A stretch of DNA of 64,000 bases from Cinnamomum chago (taxonomy: Eukaryota; Streptophyta; Magnoliopsida; Laurales; Lauraceae). The stretch lies in contig CP142453.1 of the NCBI GenBank assembly GCA_038049695.1, positions 21,084,001 through 21,148,000 of the forward strand, in the 5' to 3' direction. Below are positions 46,780 to 60,099 of this stretch, piece after piece (within the stretch, counting starts at the first letter, position 1; every line of letters begins with the position of its first letter). Under the pieces are notes generated by a model. It was not told the DNA's origin. It made no database searches and saw only the letters and a list, made by a program, of their open reading frames with translations. A program made the position numbers and the translations under genes.

Positions 46780-47858
46780 CCTGTGGAGTAGGTTTTTGGT
46801 TGACTAGAAACGAGGGAGACGGGTAGTAGATGCCAAATGGGCGGGTTTGGTCCGGGTGGGTTCCACTCACTCCCAACCTGCCAAAAAGATATGAGTCATA
46901 TAGAAGTTGGACTTAGGCTAAGCATTTACAAATTGGGCAGGAATTAGATGGACTAGTTCAATGCATGGGCTAGAAAGATGTTAATGGACCTTGGCCCAAC
47001 TTTTTAGAAATGGAAAATTGGTTAATGGACCTCAGATAGTTCTTGAAATGAAGTTGAGCTTGAGCTGAGCTTTGACCAAGCATGTTGGGATAGTTCCAGT
47101 TTACTGGGTTTACCCATACAGTTTGTTGGTTATGCAAGTCAACATAGGTCAGTTCAGGTTGGCATGCATGTGTTGTGGGTCAATGTGGATCGGGTCGAGT
47201 CAGATTAGGGATATTTGACGCATTTTAAAATTGGGTCGAATATGGGTTGGACTCTAAATTTGGACCCCAACTGTTGACTCAACCTGACCCCTTTCCCACC
47301 CCTACACCTTTATGGTAGGTTGGGTTTGGGTCAGGATGAGTAACATGGGTATTCTACATATGGGCAGACGTTCAATTCAAATCAGTAAAGTCAAGTTCTA
47401 TTAATCGTGTTGTGAAGATTTTGACTTAAAAGTAATCAGTCTCAACTTAAGCTCCTAATTAACAAGTTATATTTAGGTTGGGTTGACTTGTCTTAGAGCA
47501 ATTAATTGGATTCATGGGTCAAATAGTAAGGAGAGGGTGGATTGGTATCCAACTCATTTATTACTTGGGTCAGAAGCTTCAACTCAAGCCCAATCGAAAA
47601 ATAAGAAGGGTGAGCTGACCCTAAAATAATGGGTTGGGATCCAATTGGGGTTGAAATAATATGTGATGCCAACTGCCTGAGGTGCAAGAACAATAGGGTC
47701 ATGCTTGATAGAGCTATCCATATTCCTTTTAATCAAAGAAGTCATGAACATTGCATGACTTTTATCAATGAATATGTAAATAGATCATAAATGGACTAAA
47801 ATGTGAGGCAGTCAAAATCCAAACCTGATTGGATCGAACTCCAAACCAATGCCTCTTT
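46779..47858. other. intergenic, repeat-derived
   Basis: The interval from about 46830 to 47350 is full of GGGTTGG/GGGTCGGG words like degenerate hAT-type elements. No gene was recognised. Confidence 0.35.
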
Positions 47859-47871
47859 AACTTATCAATTC

Positions 47872-48040
47872 TAATCCTAAGGGGTAACTGTTGGCCTAGG
47901 ACCATGGTTTGCACCCGGAGGTTGTGGGTTCGAAACCGCACTACCACACTGAGGTTACAAGGGAGTTTATTCGGCTTCCCTTTGGACCCGGAGGGATTAG
48001 TCCAGCCCAAAGGATTAGGAACCCTCCGATAGCTAAAAAA
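47872..48040 (+). mobile_element. full-length tRNA-derived SINE with 13-bp target duplication
   Basis: The 169-bp insertion has a tRNA-like head with B-box GGGTTCGAAACC (about 47928), a conserved body (GGCTTCCCTTTGGACCCGG; GATTAGTCCAGCCC; GGAACCCTCCGATAGC) and a short A tail. AACTTATCAATTC flanks it at 47859-47871 and 48041-48053. Related copies lie at 57256, 59321 and 59918. Confidence 0.9.
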
Positions 48041-48053
48041 AACTTATCAATTC

Positions 48054-51000
48054 CATTACCACATTCACCCGTAATAGGAGCAAACCAGGTTGAGGTTGGG
48101 GTTACCCATTCAACTCCACACATTGCCATCCCTGTTGGGAAGTAGTTATATAAGTTTTCATTGTGCTAGTTGAGAAAAATGATAAATATCATTCATACAT
48201 TTAACTATATCTTAGATCTGTAGTGTTTCAAATGTTATTATGTTTACAATGCTTTTCCATTAACAGCAAAAAAAAAAAAAAGAGTTTTTTTTTTAATTCC
48301 CATTCATTAATTACTATGTTATTGCTGACCCTAGAATATTATTTTTGAGAATGTAAATCCGGCCATCTTTTCTGGCGACTTAGTGGGCTTTTTCACCTTG
48401 TGGGGAATGGTACACATGGTTGATCAAGTGATACAACTTGGAATAAGTTTTATTTGTCTATTTAATTTTTGGGTAAGAGGATAAAACCTAAGGCTGGCTT
48501 AATTGCATGTTGCTAAACTCAACCTGGGTCTATCTTTCCTTCCTTACCTTTTTTTTTACGCTAAACTTTTCTCCTATGAATGTTCACATGTAGATGTTAA
48601 AGAGGCACCATATCACTAAATTAGGATCCCTTAAATTTCAAGGTGACAACAAAAATAATGCCACCCAGACATATGAGGGGACGTCACAGTAGAAAATTAT
48701 CCTATACTTTTATAATCCTCTACAGCTAGTATCTATTAAGTGCTGCTTATGTTACATTCAAAACTGGTTATTTCTCCAAATACTAAACCATCAAATTCGA
48801 CTAATACCATCTATTAAGGTTTGCTGGTGTGTTTTTTTTTTTTTTTTTCTGCTTTATGCTATATCACTGAAATCTATCTAAACTGTACTTTACTTTACTC
48901 TACATATTAATATATTTGTTTCAATAATTCCACCAAAGCCTTTCATGGTTCTCATCTTCTCCTAGTTCCCTTGAATCTAGATAACACGGATTTGAGAGAG
49001 TTGGCCACCACAAACCTAATCAGGATTCCATCCAGCTTGAATCCGGCACTAGTTGGATCAAACTCTCTCCATTTGAATTTGAATGGAGATATGACAAGGA
49101 TAGAGAGTTAGGTAAAATTCAAACTATTCTTATTCCTATCACCCTGAGTCTCCTTGTTGTGAGGGGTGTCTATTTGTCAGTGGGGTCCACCAACATATAA
49201 ACACGAGTGGGCCCATCACAAATGCCAACAAAGTGCATATCAGGCAAAAACTTAATAGACTATTTTGAAGTTTCTCCTGAAAAGAAAATCTAGAATTCCG
49301 TGGGTAAAATAGCATATCGTCTGTTAAACAAGGCATTTCATTGTCTGGAAGATTTTCATGTGCAATAGTAATGTACACTTTGGCCCTAAACAAGTCCTTA
49401 CTTTGATCCGAATGGTCCTGTCATCGAGTGAATTGCAAGTAGGCACCTAAGAGTAATTGATAAGTGGGCCAGCTTGATTGTTGAAGATTCTCACACAAAA
49501 GCCAGATTCAACATATGATGCAAACATCTTCATTGTACATCTCATTCACTTTACTATATTGAGAATATGATGGTTTTGGATGCTATTATTAGCATTCAAT
49601 CAGCAAAGAATCACTTTCAGATAACACCGACTTGGGCTTGTTCATTACTGTTTCTGAGCACTGAATAATTAATGTCTCCCACAGAAACTATCATAGTTTT
49701 GAAGGCTCATCTGTAGACAGCAGATGGGAAAAAGTAGTAATCGTTCCACAGTTTTTGTAATGATGGAGGAAATATAGGGGTTGGGCACACAATACCCTGA
49801 ACTATTGGATAGATCTTAGAAGGGGCTGGGCATTGAGTGCACTGTTGGGTTTATGGGTTTGGGTTTGGGTTGTGGCTTGTTTTATAAGCCCGACTCATTT
49901 GCATTAGGGTTTAGGGATAATTTGATATTTGTCTGAAACTACATATATTATCTCTTTTGGTTGTAACCCTAATAGTGGAGAAAACTCTTTAGTGGAAGAG
50001 TAGAAGACGAGCCTTGTCCGTGGAGATAGGTGTGAAATCACCAAACCACGTGTTCTCTTTTGTGTAACTTGATTTGTTTGCTTGTTGATCCCACGCTTCC
50101 ACACACACAGTCACAACAAGCACAAGTTGCCCACCCACAATCCTAATCAAGATCATCTTAGCAGGACTCTTCTCACTTCTGTAATTCATCATGGCCACTT
50201 CTAAGATGCAGTCCATGTTCATCAAATGCGGGGTCACTATCCAGTGAAAAGATCTTCTCACTGAAATACTCCAGCAGTCCAGCTTCCCTTTCACGTGTGT
50301 AGGTAGGTTAGGTACGTAGCTTGTTCAGGTTCATGGAACCCATGGAAAAGAGAAATGAAACTATTCTGTGACAGGCAATTTGAGGGCACATTTTATGGAA
50401 TGCAAAGATTCCGTGGTAGAGAGGACAACCACTCTCATTTTCTGTGACACTTCTCTATCTGGGAAAGGGATAAAAATGAGCTAAATATTTCTTTCAGTGT
50501 CTTGTTGATACCGTATGAGAGTGAGATTCCTTTCCCAAGAGGAAAAGAAAATCCATGGAGATTCCTTTTATCCTTGGCCGTTTCTTTTGTTTATTTAATT
50601 TAGATGTGGACATTTTTTTTTGTGAGGGGTACCACCCCATGAGATTTGCTTCTCCATTTGTTAAGTGAGTTTTCCTATATACATCATTTGGAAGAAGAAA
50701 GAATCACTAGTGTCAATCCATCATGTGAAGATATATCCCTAAAACCTCTCTCTCAAATGATTGGATGGGGATATAATGATCCTCCCTAAAGTGGCTATAC
50801 AACAGGGAGAGGGGCTGGTGGACCATGTGGAGTTGGGAGAGAGTAAAGAGAATAGAGAATAGATCAGGGATTGATGATAGCCTATTTTCTCTTCTCCTCA
50901 AATTATATAAAGTGAATTCCACGTGACTGATTTCTTATAACTACAATCACTCATTTCTATAACCGGTGCCAATCCAAGACGATGCAATCGATCTTAGACT

Positions 51001-51948
51001 GTGTTCATAGCGGCCATGTCCATTGTCTTCAACCCGTTATTGGATGGGACGTGAGTCTTCAGTTGCCCTTTTTAAACATGAGTTAGGAGACTCTTTGGAT
51101 CCAAGATGAATGAAACCTAAAAGACATGAGGTTTGATTCAAAAAATATTCAGCTGATAACCAACCCATTAGATCTAACAACATGTACCCTTTATCAGAAA
51201 AGAAAAAACCCTTATTTTACAAGTGTACGTACACCAAATTGCTACTAACAAACACCTGGTGGAATCAATAGGACACATTCAAGAAAAAAAGAATCAATAG
51301 GACAACAGATCCCCCATCACTCTATAAATTGAAATCTCATAAATGTCTTGGCCTCTTTTTGCATGCAGCAGTTCCCATCCTCTTTATGTGCTTTACTAAC
51401 TCTGCCCCTTCTACAAGGGCAGATCCACCATCCTTCACTCGCTGAATTGGCTGATGGGCAGCCCACCCTTGTGGACACCCTGATTGTTGTGTCGGTTGAT
51501 GGGCCTTTATTGGGCCTTTAATACCATGGTACAGGTTGACCAGAGGTGACGATATAGTGTTGAGCTTGGCAGACAATTTTTAGGATCTTATTATAATCTT
51601 TTAATATTTTCAAAATATCGGCCGATCAATAGTTTTATGTGAAGGCCAATTGCTACTACTTTCCATGTTTATGCCTTGCAATATTTTTAACACAATAACG
51701 AAGAAAACAGGACATCATTGTTGGAACTCGCAGTGTTTTGATGTCATACCAAATATATTTAACAATATGCAAATAGAAATTTGTGCTTGGTGAATTCATG
51801 TTTTTACATGCTAGCGTAATGAAGATGAATTATATTCTTGTTCTTTATGATAACATAATTTCTAATTTCTTTTTACTGAAAAAGGGATAAATGGTCTTTT
51901 AGAACTTCTATTTTGTACGTGCAATATATATATATATATATATACACA
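48054..51948. other. intergenic
   Basis: Short frames (for example 49139-49393 minus, 50713-50922 minus) have no recognisable domains. A GGGTTTGGGTTTGGG stretch lies near 49854. A (TA)n tract at 51924-51944 adjoins the next MITE. Confidence 0.35.
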
Positions 51949-52132
51949 TATACGGTAATATTCAGATGAGAACTAGTTCTCACATATTATATGAGAACTT
52001 TTTTGTGGAGCCCAACTGTGGGCCCCATTTGGAGATGGAACCAGGGGGATGGAAAGATATATGTGAGACCACCCCAAAAAAGTTCTTATTTAATATGTGA
52101 GAACTAGTTTTCACTTAAATATTTTCCATATA
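51949..52132. mobile_element. small foldback MITE next to a TA tract
   Basis: Inverted arms of about 55 bp (TATACGGTAATATTC, GAGAACTAGTTCTCACAT, GAGAACTTTTTTG on the left; their inverses on the right) surround a 75-bp loop. TA lies on both sides, beside (TA)n DNA. Confidence 0.75.
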
Positions 52133-54689
52133 TATTGGCTTCTTTTATTCTATTAATGTATAAGATTTTCTTTTATTTTACTTCAACAGTTTCTTTTTTT
52201 CATATCAAACAGTAGTGTACTCTTTAAATCTTCATTTAAAACTTTATCAATCGTTTTTTTTATTTTTATTTGACTGATATTTCTCTTTACCTTGCAACAC
52301 ATATACAGGTTGTTTTCTAGTTCTAATTTATTTATGCATATACCAAATCACAATGTAACAAGTGGTGTCCTATGCACATATCCCCCTAAAAAGTGGTCAA
52401 TGTGGGTCCCTTAAGCAACACGGTCTCCATTAGTCATAATGAGGGCCTAAACCCTGGAAATTTCCTAGAATTATCTCAAAGACATCAGTAGTGGCATCCT
52501 ATAAACAACAATATCTGGGTTAATCTCTCTAAGCACACAGATAATATACATGTGCATGCTTGTAATATTTTATGTGGCTCAATTGCTGGTTGGAAGAGGG
52601 TCAAATTTTAAGATGTGGGTCTAGCCCAAAAAGACACTCCCTCTGTGTTTTTTAAAAGGAAAAAATTGGACTTGTCCATGTGAGCTTTAAGAAGTAGGTC
52701 TTCTTCCTTCCATTGTTTAACTAAAGAAAAGTACTAGCAGAATCTAAAAGATTTAAGGCCAGGTTTCAGTGTTTTCATTTGTCCCTTGTGCAAATGATAC
52801 ACATGGGTGGGAGAGATCTTGGCCATTCATCTAGTGTTCATCTCATGGGGTTTCCAAATGTCTGATTAAATGCATGCGCATGGGAAGAGAGTGTAGAAAG
52901 TCTATATGTTCCACCTAAATGCTTTTTTATTGACACAAACTTCTCAATGTATACCAGAGAAAAAAAAAATGAAAAAATTTAAAATTGAAATTATTCTAAT
53001 ATCTCTATCAAATTAGTCCTAACAGTAATAATTCTAACAAATGTCAATGTCCCTACCCGAGTGTAACATAAATTTTAAAATTCAGAGGCAATGATTTGAC
53101 CTGCATTAGCTAGTTTGGAACAGAGGTGACTATAGGGGGTGTTCATGAGCCAGGCCCAAGCCCAAGCCCAACAAGGGCCGTAAAAGTTTCTATCAATTAG
53201 TTGGTTAAAATACATAATAACTCATTAGTCGGGATGGGCTGGCCTTTGGGCATTCTGTCAGTTAATCTACACCCAGCCCAATTACTAAACAGGCCCAGAT
53301 AATATACACCCAAGATAGCCCGGGTCAAGCTCGGGCTGGCCAAGCCCATAAGCAGCCCTAGGTGACCGTGAAGGTCGGTCGGGACTCGATGAGAATGTCA
53401 AGGGTTTGGGTTGGATCAATTTTGTAGCGGGGCATGAACCAGAATTATTTATAATACCCAGTACTATCCTAAGCCATACCTGGATCGGTTCCAGATTGCA
53501 GAACCCATGCCTAATTCAGACTTGGACCAAGATTTGAATTGAAGGCCTTTTAAATACTTGAATAAACACTTCAGATGTCTAACAAACATATACAAATATA
53601 CAACATTCGGTTGTGACATTGGGTATTTGGGTCCTTGGGTATGAAACCCCATGGACTAAAACGTGGGCCTGAATTAAAGACCAGTTCAAAAATTGGACCC
53701 CTACCTGTGTCTATTCATTTAGGGTCTGCTGCTGCATATTTGTCTGTTCAATGACCAGTTTGACTTCTTTTTAGTTTTTCTTAGTCTAAAATGTTCTTAC
53801 ATGATGGGCTTTGTTAGTCAAGGAGAATTTTTTTTGAAGAGGAAATTCCCATCCAACAGATGGGTGCTATGAAAGTTAATGGGGTCCCAGTTTTTTAATT
53901 CTTTTTTAATGGTACCCCGGCTTAGGGATTCATGGTCTAAAAGAGCCCATATAAGTAGAAAGACGAAGCCCACAAAGTGAAAAGAATAGTCCACACACAT
54001 GGAAAGAGGGGTTGATCCTTGTGACTGACCCATTGCTGTCAACCTTCAACTAGCATGAGCAGATAGATGCACAAAAACAGAAATAAAAATTAGTCACAAT
54101 AGTATGGGGTGGGGTGGGGTGGGGTTGGGTGGGGAGTTCTTAAAAATATAATTAGAAAATAAAAAAAAATAAAAATTAAAGATGAAAACTAATGAGATTT
54201 CATCTTAAATTTATGCGAAATAATAAATTAATACAAATTTATAGTTAAAGTTAGCCAAATTAGTTCTTTATACATTTAAAGTAGGTACTAAAACCCAGAA
54301 AGAATTTTTTTTTTTTTTTTTTTTGAAACTCCTAGTTACGTAATTTCTCAAAATATAGGAGTAAGAACTAAAAGGATAGATGTGATAAAATTACAAATAG
54401 ATATCTATCATTATTGACATATACTTAAAACTCTAAAGACTAATGGCACATTTGTGAAATGTTCGTGGGAAATCCTGTCGGAGAAATTTAATTTCTATTC
54501 CTATTGGTCTCACCATAAGATTAATATATAGAAAATGGCAGAAAATGAAAATATTAAAAATAAAAATAGAATAAATAAATTTGAAGCCAAATCCACGCCG
54601 AATCAAAACACTTTCAGAATAAGATAAAGTCATAGATGTTGATCAATTCTTTATTACTATTCTACACACACACACACATATATATATAT
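52133..54689. other. intergenic
   Basis: A GCCCAAGCCCAAGCCC-type degenerate repeat occurs at about 53130-53370 and a G-rich tract at 54106-54136. No gene was recognised. Confidence 0.35.
54106..54136 (+). repeat. G-rich tract with quadruplex potential
   Basis: Six runs of three or four G are separated by one or two T in about 30 bp, fitting a very short-loop G-quadruplex pattern. Confidence 0.85.
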
Positions 54690-55045
54690 GAGCAAGGCTC
54701 TCCTAAGCTCAAGCTTAGGAAAAGATTTTCGTAAGCTCATGTTTGTGGGGCCCACCTTACATGACTTCCCTAAATTACACATGTCCACCAACTTTCGGTC
54801 AGATCCGAATTTATTGGACCGTTGGATTGACTATGTGTCAATCAAAATGGATCGTTGACCATTAAACTTTTGGACCCATATGGAGATGATATAAATCGCA
54901 TTTTGGGCTGATTTTTTGTAGAGAGGAAGATCCAAGGGAGTCCTTGAAATCCCCCCACCCCCATCTCCATTTGGGTCCCCAGGTGAGCCCCACCACACAC
55001 TTGAGCTTACCTTATCCTAAACTTGAGCTTAGGAGAGCCGGCCCC
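54690..55045. mobile_element. MITE inserted in TA-repeat DNA
   Basis: Left end GCTCTCCTAAGCTCAAG and right end CTTGAGCTTAGGAGAGC are inverted repeats. The element is about 355 bp, non-coding, and flanked on both sides by TATATATA, so TA or TA-repeat targeting is likely; the superfamily is not settled. Confidence 0.75.
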
Positions 55046-56346
55046 TATATATATATATACATATATATATTCATTCTAGACAAGATTAGATGAATAATAT
55101 GGGTGCTAAGGTGAGAAGCAACGTTCTCAACCAAGGTGAGTTTGAGTTTCTCCCAACCATACCAGAGTCTGCCCCCATTACCATCCCTGCCATCAAATGC
55201 TCCCTGCAATTCAAACAATTCTAAAACCAACACCTCTACCATAAGTAGAAGATTTTCAAGTAATTTTTTAAAAACCTCAATATACCTTAGCATTTTAAAA
55301 TCTTACAAATGCTAACACACTTATAGTTGAGTGACACATGTACCTAAGAATCGATCATTGGGTCTGCACGTTGGTAGTATCACTTGGCCGACGTAGGAAG
55401 GGGAAAAAAAGAGATCCACACTAAAATTGTTAGCCCATATTTTACTGATGATTAAATGTAAGCAGGGGCACTTGCCTTTTGGCATATCATAAAGCCATAT
55501 ATATCAAGGGTCAAGGTGGGCTAGGATTTTCCTGTGCCTAACCCTATCTGGCCATTTTTGGACCCTCAAGTTAACTCGGCTTGAAAGCACCAGCCACTAA
55601 CACAAGCCAAGCCAAGCCAAGCTGCTGTTAGTAAATGCTATACTATCATGTATACACTGTATTTCTCATGGATAAGTTCAATGAACTCAGGGGAATGATA
55701 CAGTGAGAAGTCCTTTTTCTTGGCCGCCAAAAAGATTCCAGACTTCAAATCCAAACGGCTTTTGACAATAGCAAAAGGTTGCAAGTGAGACCCACTCACC
55801 CACCCAATCACTGTCCACTGCCAGACGCCAGCCAGCTGAGACTGGAGAGTGGGGACCATTGCCACAAATTCTCAGCTATTTTCAAATTAATTAAATAAAT
55901 CATGAAATGCTGTTAAAAACTATTTTATTAGATTTTTCCTTTCTTTTTCCCCTCCTTATCATATTTCCGGTTTTATTAGAATTCTCATTATATGATTTGT
56001 TTGTTTTGCATTAGAATACATAGGAATTAAATACATATATATATATATAGGGATTAAAGGTGAATTTCAAAAAATGAATAGCATGTAATATTTATTTATA
56101 GAAAATAGAATTAAAAGAAGATGATGTCATTTGATGTTCATTCTTTACCACCTTAGGTATTCAATTCTTATGTATTTTAATGATATAAATCTCAATATAA
56201 ATTATTGGTGACATTACATTAGACAAGCGGCATTCTAATGTGCCTGTCGCGATAACGGGATCGCGAAGTGTATGTTGTCATGGTTGGATTATAAAAAGAT
56301 AATTCTCATGCCATCTTACTTCTGAAATCATTTGGATGGTTGAATA
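55046..56346. other. intergenic
   Basis: Two open frames on the minus strand (55045-55293, 55638-55865) lack recognisable domains. A (TA)n tract lies near 56034-56048. Confidence 0.35.
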
Positions 56347-56512
56347 GATTCTTTTTTCTTTTTTTAAATAAGCTTAAGCTATCTGATCTAATCTATTTAT
56401 ATTGTGCTAGCTGCAGCCTATACCTCCTCATTCTAATTGAGGCTCAAACTTAGCTACTTCGCATCATTCTTGGGGACTTTAACGCACCTTACCAGCTGAG
56501 GTAGCAGCTTAG
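56347..56512 (-). mobile_element. tRNA-derived SINE, minus strand
   Basis: On the minus strand TACCTCAGCTGGTAAGGTG (A-box region) and AGTTTGAGCCTC (B-box region) are spaced as in tRNA-headed SINEs, and the other end is a T-rich tract (A tail). No clean target duplication was seen; it is an older copy of a family different from the 47872 SINE. Confidence 0.5.
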
Positions 56513-57255
56513 AATCATTAATTTTATAACTTTAGATTGAACTCCAGTACCTAAAACCTAGAGTCCATCTATTCATCCTATCAAAATACCGTAAGTCGCC
56601 GCTTATGATTTTCTAGTAGTAAAAGTTTAGTGTCCGTATATTCTATGTTTTCAGACTTTTGTTTTGCAAATAAATAACCAGCCAAAGTAAGTGGCATTAT
56701 GTTGGTCGCACTCTCTTACTAGATACATAGGTCAATTATGGAGCAACGGTGTATTAAAATCAGCCTCATAGGACATATCTAAATATCCGATTAAAAGTAG
56801 TTATATGCAAAGTTAAAAAGATTTCATTCTATTTCGGTATTAGTCTATTCCATAGCCCCGGTCACCTTTAATGGCAGAACTATAATGCATCATCATTGCA
56901 TTGTAGTAGGATACAACGACTTTCTTAAATGTATAGTGGGGCCTACTTATTCAGAATCTAATTCATTTACCAGCCCTAACACCCATTATAGTTATTCTAT
57001 CTAAATTTTAAAAGTTAGTTTCAGTGGGTCGACCATTCAATTGATCGTACATAAAGGGTTCCCTCCATTTCTATTGAGAAGCAAGAAAGTAAAGTAAGTT
57101 CATCATGTGTTTTAGATATAGTGATCAACCAACCGTGGCTATTTTAATCATTTGAGTAATTATTTATACGAGTGTTGGTGCATGCAATCGTATAAGTGGG
57201 CCCCAACATGTATATAAGAAGGCTGCTGCACCAAAACTACAATGCCTACCTACCT

Positions 57256-57368
57256 TTTTTTTTTTTTTGCTGTCGGAGGGTTCCCAACCCTTTGGGCTGG
57301 ACTAATCCCTCCGGGCCCAGAGGGAAGCCGGGTAAATCCCCTGTAGCCCTAGTGTGGTAGCAGAGTTT
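57256..57368 (-). mobile_element. 5'-truncated SINE with perfect 15-bp target duplication
   Basis: The minus strand carries the body of the 47872 SINE family (CGGCTTCCCTCTGGGCCCGG; GATTAGTCCAGCCC; AACCCTCCGACAGC) and an A tail, starting within the B-box region. AATGCCTACCTACCT is repeated exactly at 57241-57255 and 57369-57383. Confidence 0.9.
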
Positions 57369-57383
57369 AATGCCTACCTACCT

Positions 57384-59063
57384 CACCTTTTATTGAATGG
57401 AGAGAGTATCAATTGGGCTACCTTTTGGTACACCCGTGATCTACAATCCACCTATACAATAAGTAGGTTCCCTGCCAAGAATTCTTTTATCTCAGCTGAT
57501 AATTTTCACAAAAAGGAAAGGAAAGCAGTCATCAGCTATTTTGAACTTTCATTCTACCAAAGACAATGTATTTTGTGTTCTTAACTTTTTTTGTTTGGCA
57601 AGAGAGAGAATGTCATGGTGAGACTAGTACCCTTTACTGAGCACATTGACCGTTCCAAATAAGGAGGTGGTTGCAGAACAATGTTTTATGGAAAGCTGTT
57701 TAATTGAACATATTTCTAAACTTCAGATCTAAGCTAATCCATTACAACCCCGCTACATGTCAGTTCGTTGGCATAAGAGACCGGGTTGCTCGGTAATGTT
57801 TGTTTTGCAAGTAGTAAAGTAAAAAATGAAAATAAAGTTGATATAGATGTGACATATCTTATTTTAAAGTGTTGGGATGAAAATATATATATATATAGTG
57901 TGGTAAGATAAAGTCCAATGTCACTTTATTTCACCACATACTTTATCATAAATTACTTTGCCTCTTAATATGATAGTAAAGTATGGTAAAGTTAAGTGAA
58001 TATAAAAAAAAAAACCTACTTTATCCGTCTCTGTCTTTCACTATGTTATATATTTTATTTTAATTTTACCATGATCCCACATCTATTTTTATATTACTTT
58101 GTCACATATGTAAACCAACCTGCTTTAATTAAGATGGGACATATATTATTTGTCAATTCGTCTCCGAAGAAAGCAATCTTTCTTCATTTTGGCCTTTTCC
58201 ATGCCCAAAGAACCTCCTCTTGGGAGAACTAGAATTTGAGAATCACTGGTGGACCATGATGTTGATAGACAAAAAAAAAAAAAACCCAAAATCACACCCT
58301 CTTGACTGTTTGAGGAGTGGCCACTTGCAAAATGAGTGGTCTGGATCACCAACCAAAGAGCCCGTCCCTCTTGTCTATCAAAACTTTATTGGTCCGAAAA
58401 AATTCACCCAAATGAAGTAAGTTCGGACCACCCGGGGCCAATTTTAGGACCCACTAATCATGGGATAGAGGGGGATCAAAAGATCTAAGTGGGACTAACT
58501 TATGTATCAAGTCAATCTAATACCTCTAATTCCTTCACCCGTGGTCCGTGATATAATAGAAATTGACCATCAATCCAACGGTCCATCCAATTCATTTGAA
58601 TCCGTGTAAATTTTCCATATTAGAATTCCACGGTGAAAAAAAAAACAAAAAGTCCCACTTAAATTCCATGAATTTAGTGTCTCTTGATGTCAGTTTTGAT
58701 TTCAGTATTGCAAATGATTTCCTAATCCGGTGGTGTAGAAGCATTTTTCCCGTAAGATCCGGAAAAGCTTTTTCAGTGGCATGAAAAGTTGGGAATGGCA
58801 ATCCCACACTTGTATCATTCAATGAATCGTTTGCAAAAGTTAGGAAAACCAGGCCACGTGGAAGTCATGTTGCCCCCTCAACAAAACCCAAGGTGGGTGA
58901 GATCTACTGTCTGAAGTTTGAACAACATTTGAAGCTTTATAGAGGTTAATTATAATTAAATCTTATTGTACAAACCTTAAAAACCGAAGCTCATCAGATT
59001 AGTGGATGATGGCTGATTAAAGAAATGAAATCTCTAGGACTGGTAATGGCCAATGGTCCCCAT
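57384..59063. other. intergenic
   Basis: Several frames without recognisable domains. A (TA)n tract lies near 57881-57898. No gene, promoter or clear mobile element was identified. Confidence 0.35.
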
Positions 59064-59320
59064 TGACCTGCAGCCATTTCCTGCTTCAGGCTGTTCATAA
59101 GACTTGTGGGCCAGGCCATTTCTACCAAGACTTCGAGGTTTTTGATAAGAATGGCTAAATAAAGAAATCTAATAAGATAAGCCAAATTAAAATAGGTTGG
59201 ATGGACCAAGTCCTTAACAAGATTTAAGCCCAAACCATTTTAATTGTATGGGCTGAAAGAACACGGGGCTAGCCTATTAGGTTTTAATATTCATCATGCT
59301 AATTCAAAACAAATTCAACC

Positions 59321-59508
59321 GCAAAGGGTGGCTCAGTTGGCTTAAGACCACGGTTTGCAACTAAAGGTTATAGATTTGAAACTGCACTACTTCACTGGGG
59401 TTATAGGGGAGTTTATCCGGCTTCCCTTTAGGTCTGGGTGAATTAGCCAAATTTAAAAAGTCGGAAACCCTCGTACTGAAAAATATAATAATAATAAAAA
59501 AATAAAAT
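59321..59508 (+). mobile_element. tRNA-derived SINE (same family as 47872), duplication copy 1
   Basis: A-box-like GTGGCTCAGTTGG and the body GGCTTCCCTTTAGG mark the family. ATTCAACC flanks it at 59313-59320 and 59509-59516. Confidence 0.8.
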
Positions 59509-59917
59509 ATTCAACCTAAACTATCTTCTTGTCTTATATTGCCAAAACACTACATTGAATCGGGCATGACAAATGGCTGATGTCAAAAATTGTCCCTCTT
59601 CACTTCTTCAGCCTTCACATGGTATGAAAACCACAACATGCCTGTCCCATCTAGTTCTTGTTTGACCTGCAGCCATTTCCTGCTTCAGGCTGTTCATAAG
59701 ACTTGTGGGCCAGGCCATTTCTACCCACACTTTGAGGTTTTTGATAAGAATGGCAAAGTAAAGAAATCTAATAAAATAAGCCAAATTAAAATAGGTTGGA
59801 TGGACCAAGTCCTTAACAACATTTAAGCCCAGACCATTTTAATTGTATGGGTTGAAAGAACCCGGCTAGCTTATTAGCTTTCAATAATCATCATGTTAAT
59901 TCAGGATAAATTCAACC

Positions 59918-60056
59918 ACAAGGGGTAGTTCAGTTGGCTTGAATGTTGTAGAATTGAAACTGCACTATTATACCGGGAGGTCCGGGACTATAAGAGAGTT
60001 TATCCGGCTTTTTTTGCCCAAAAAGATAAGTCTAGCCCGCAGATACTCTCGGATAG

Positions 60057-60058
<2 letters not shown>
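59918..60058 (+). mobile_element. tRNA-derived SINE, duplication copy 2, shortened
   Basis: This is the same SINE as at 59321, shared by duplication. It reads GGGGTAGTTCAGTTGGCTT at the start and has lost part of the tRNA-like region. Its A-rich tail has grown into the TA microsatellite at 60058-60096. Confidence 0.75.

Positions 60059-60096
<38 letters not shown>
60058..60096. repeat. (TA)n microsatellite
   Basis: About 19 TA units, at the tail of the SINE. Confidence 0.95.

Positions 60097-60099
<3 letters not shown>

Noticed and set aside
49139-49393. 84-residue minus-strand frame with a hydrophobic segment
   Set aside because: No homology recognised, no promoter or splice support.
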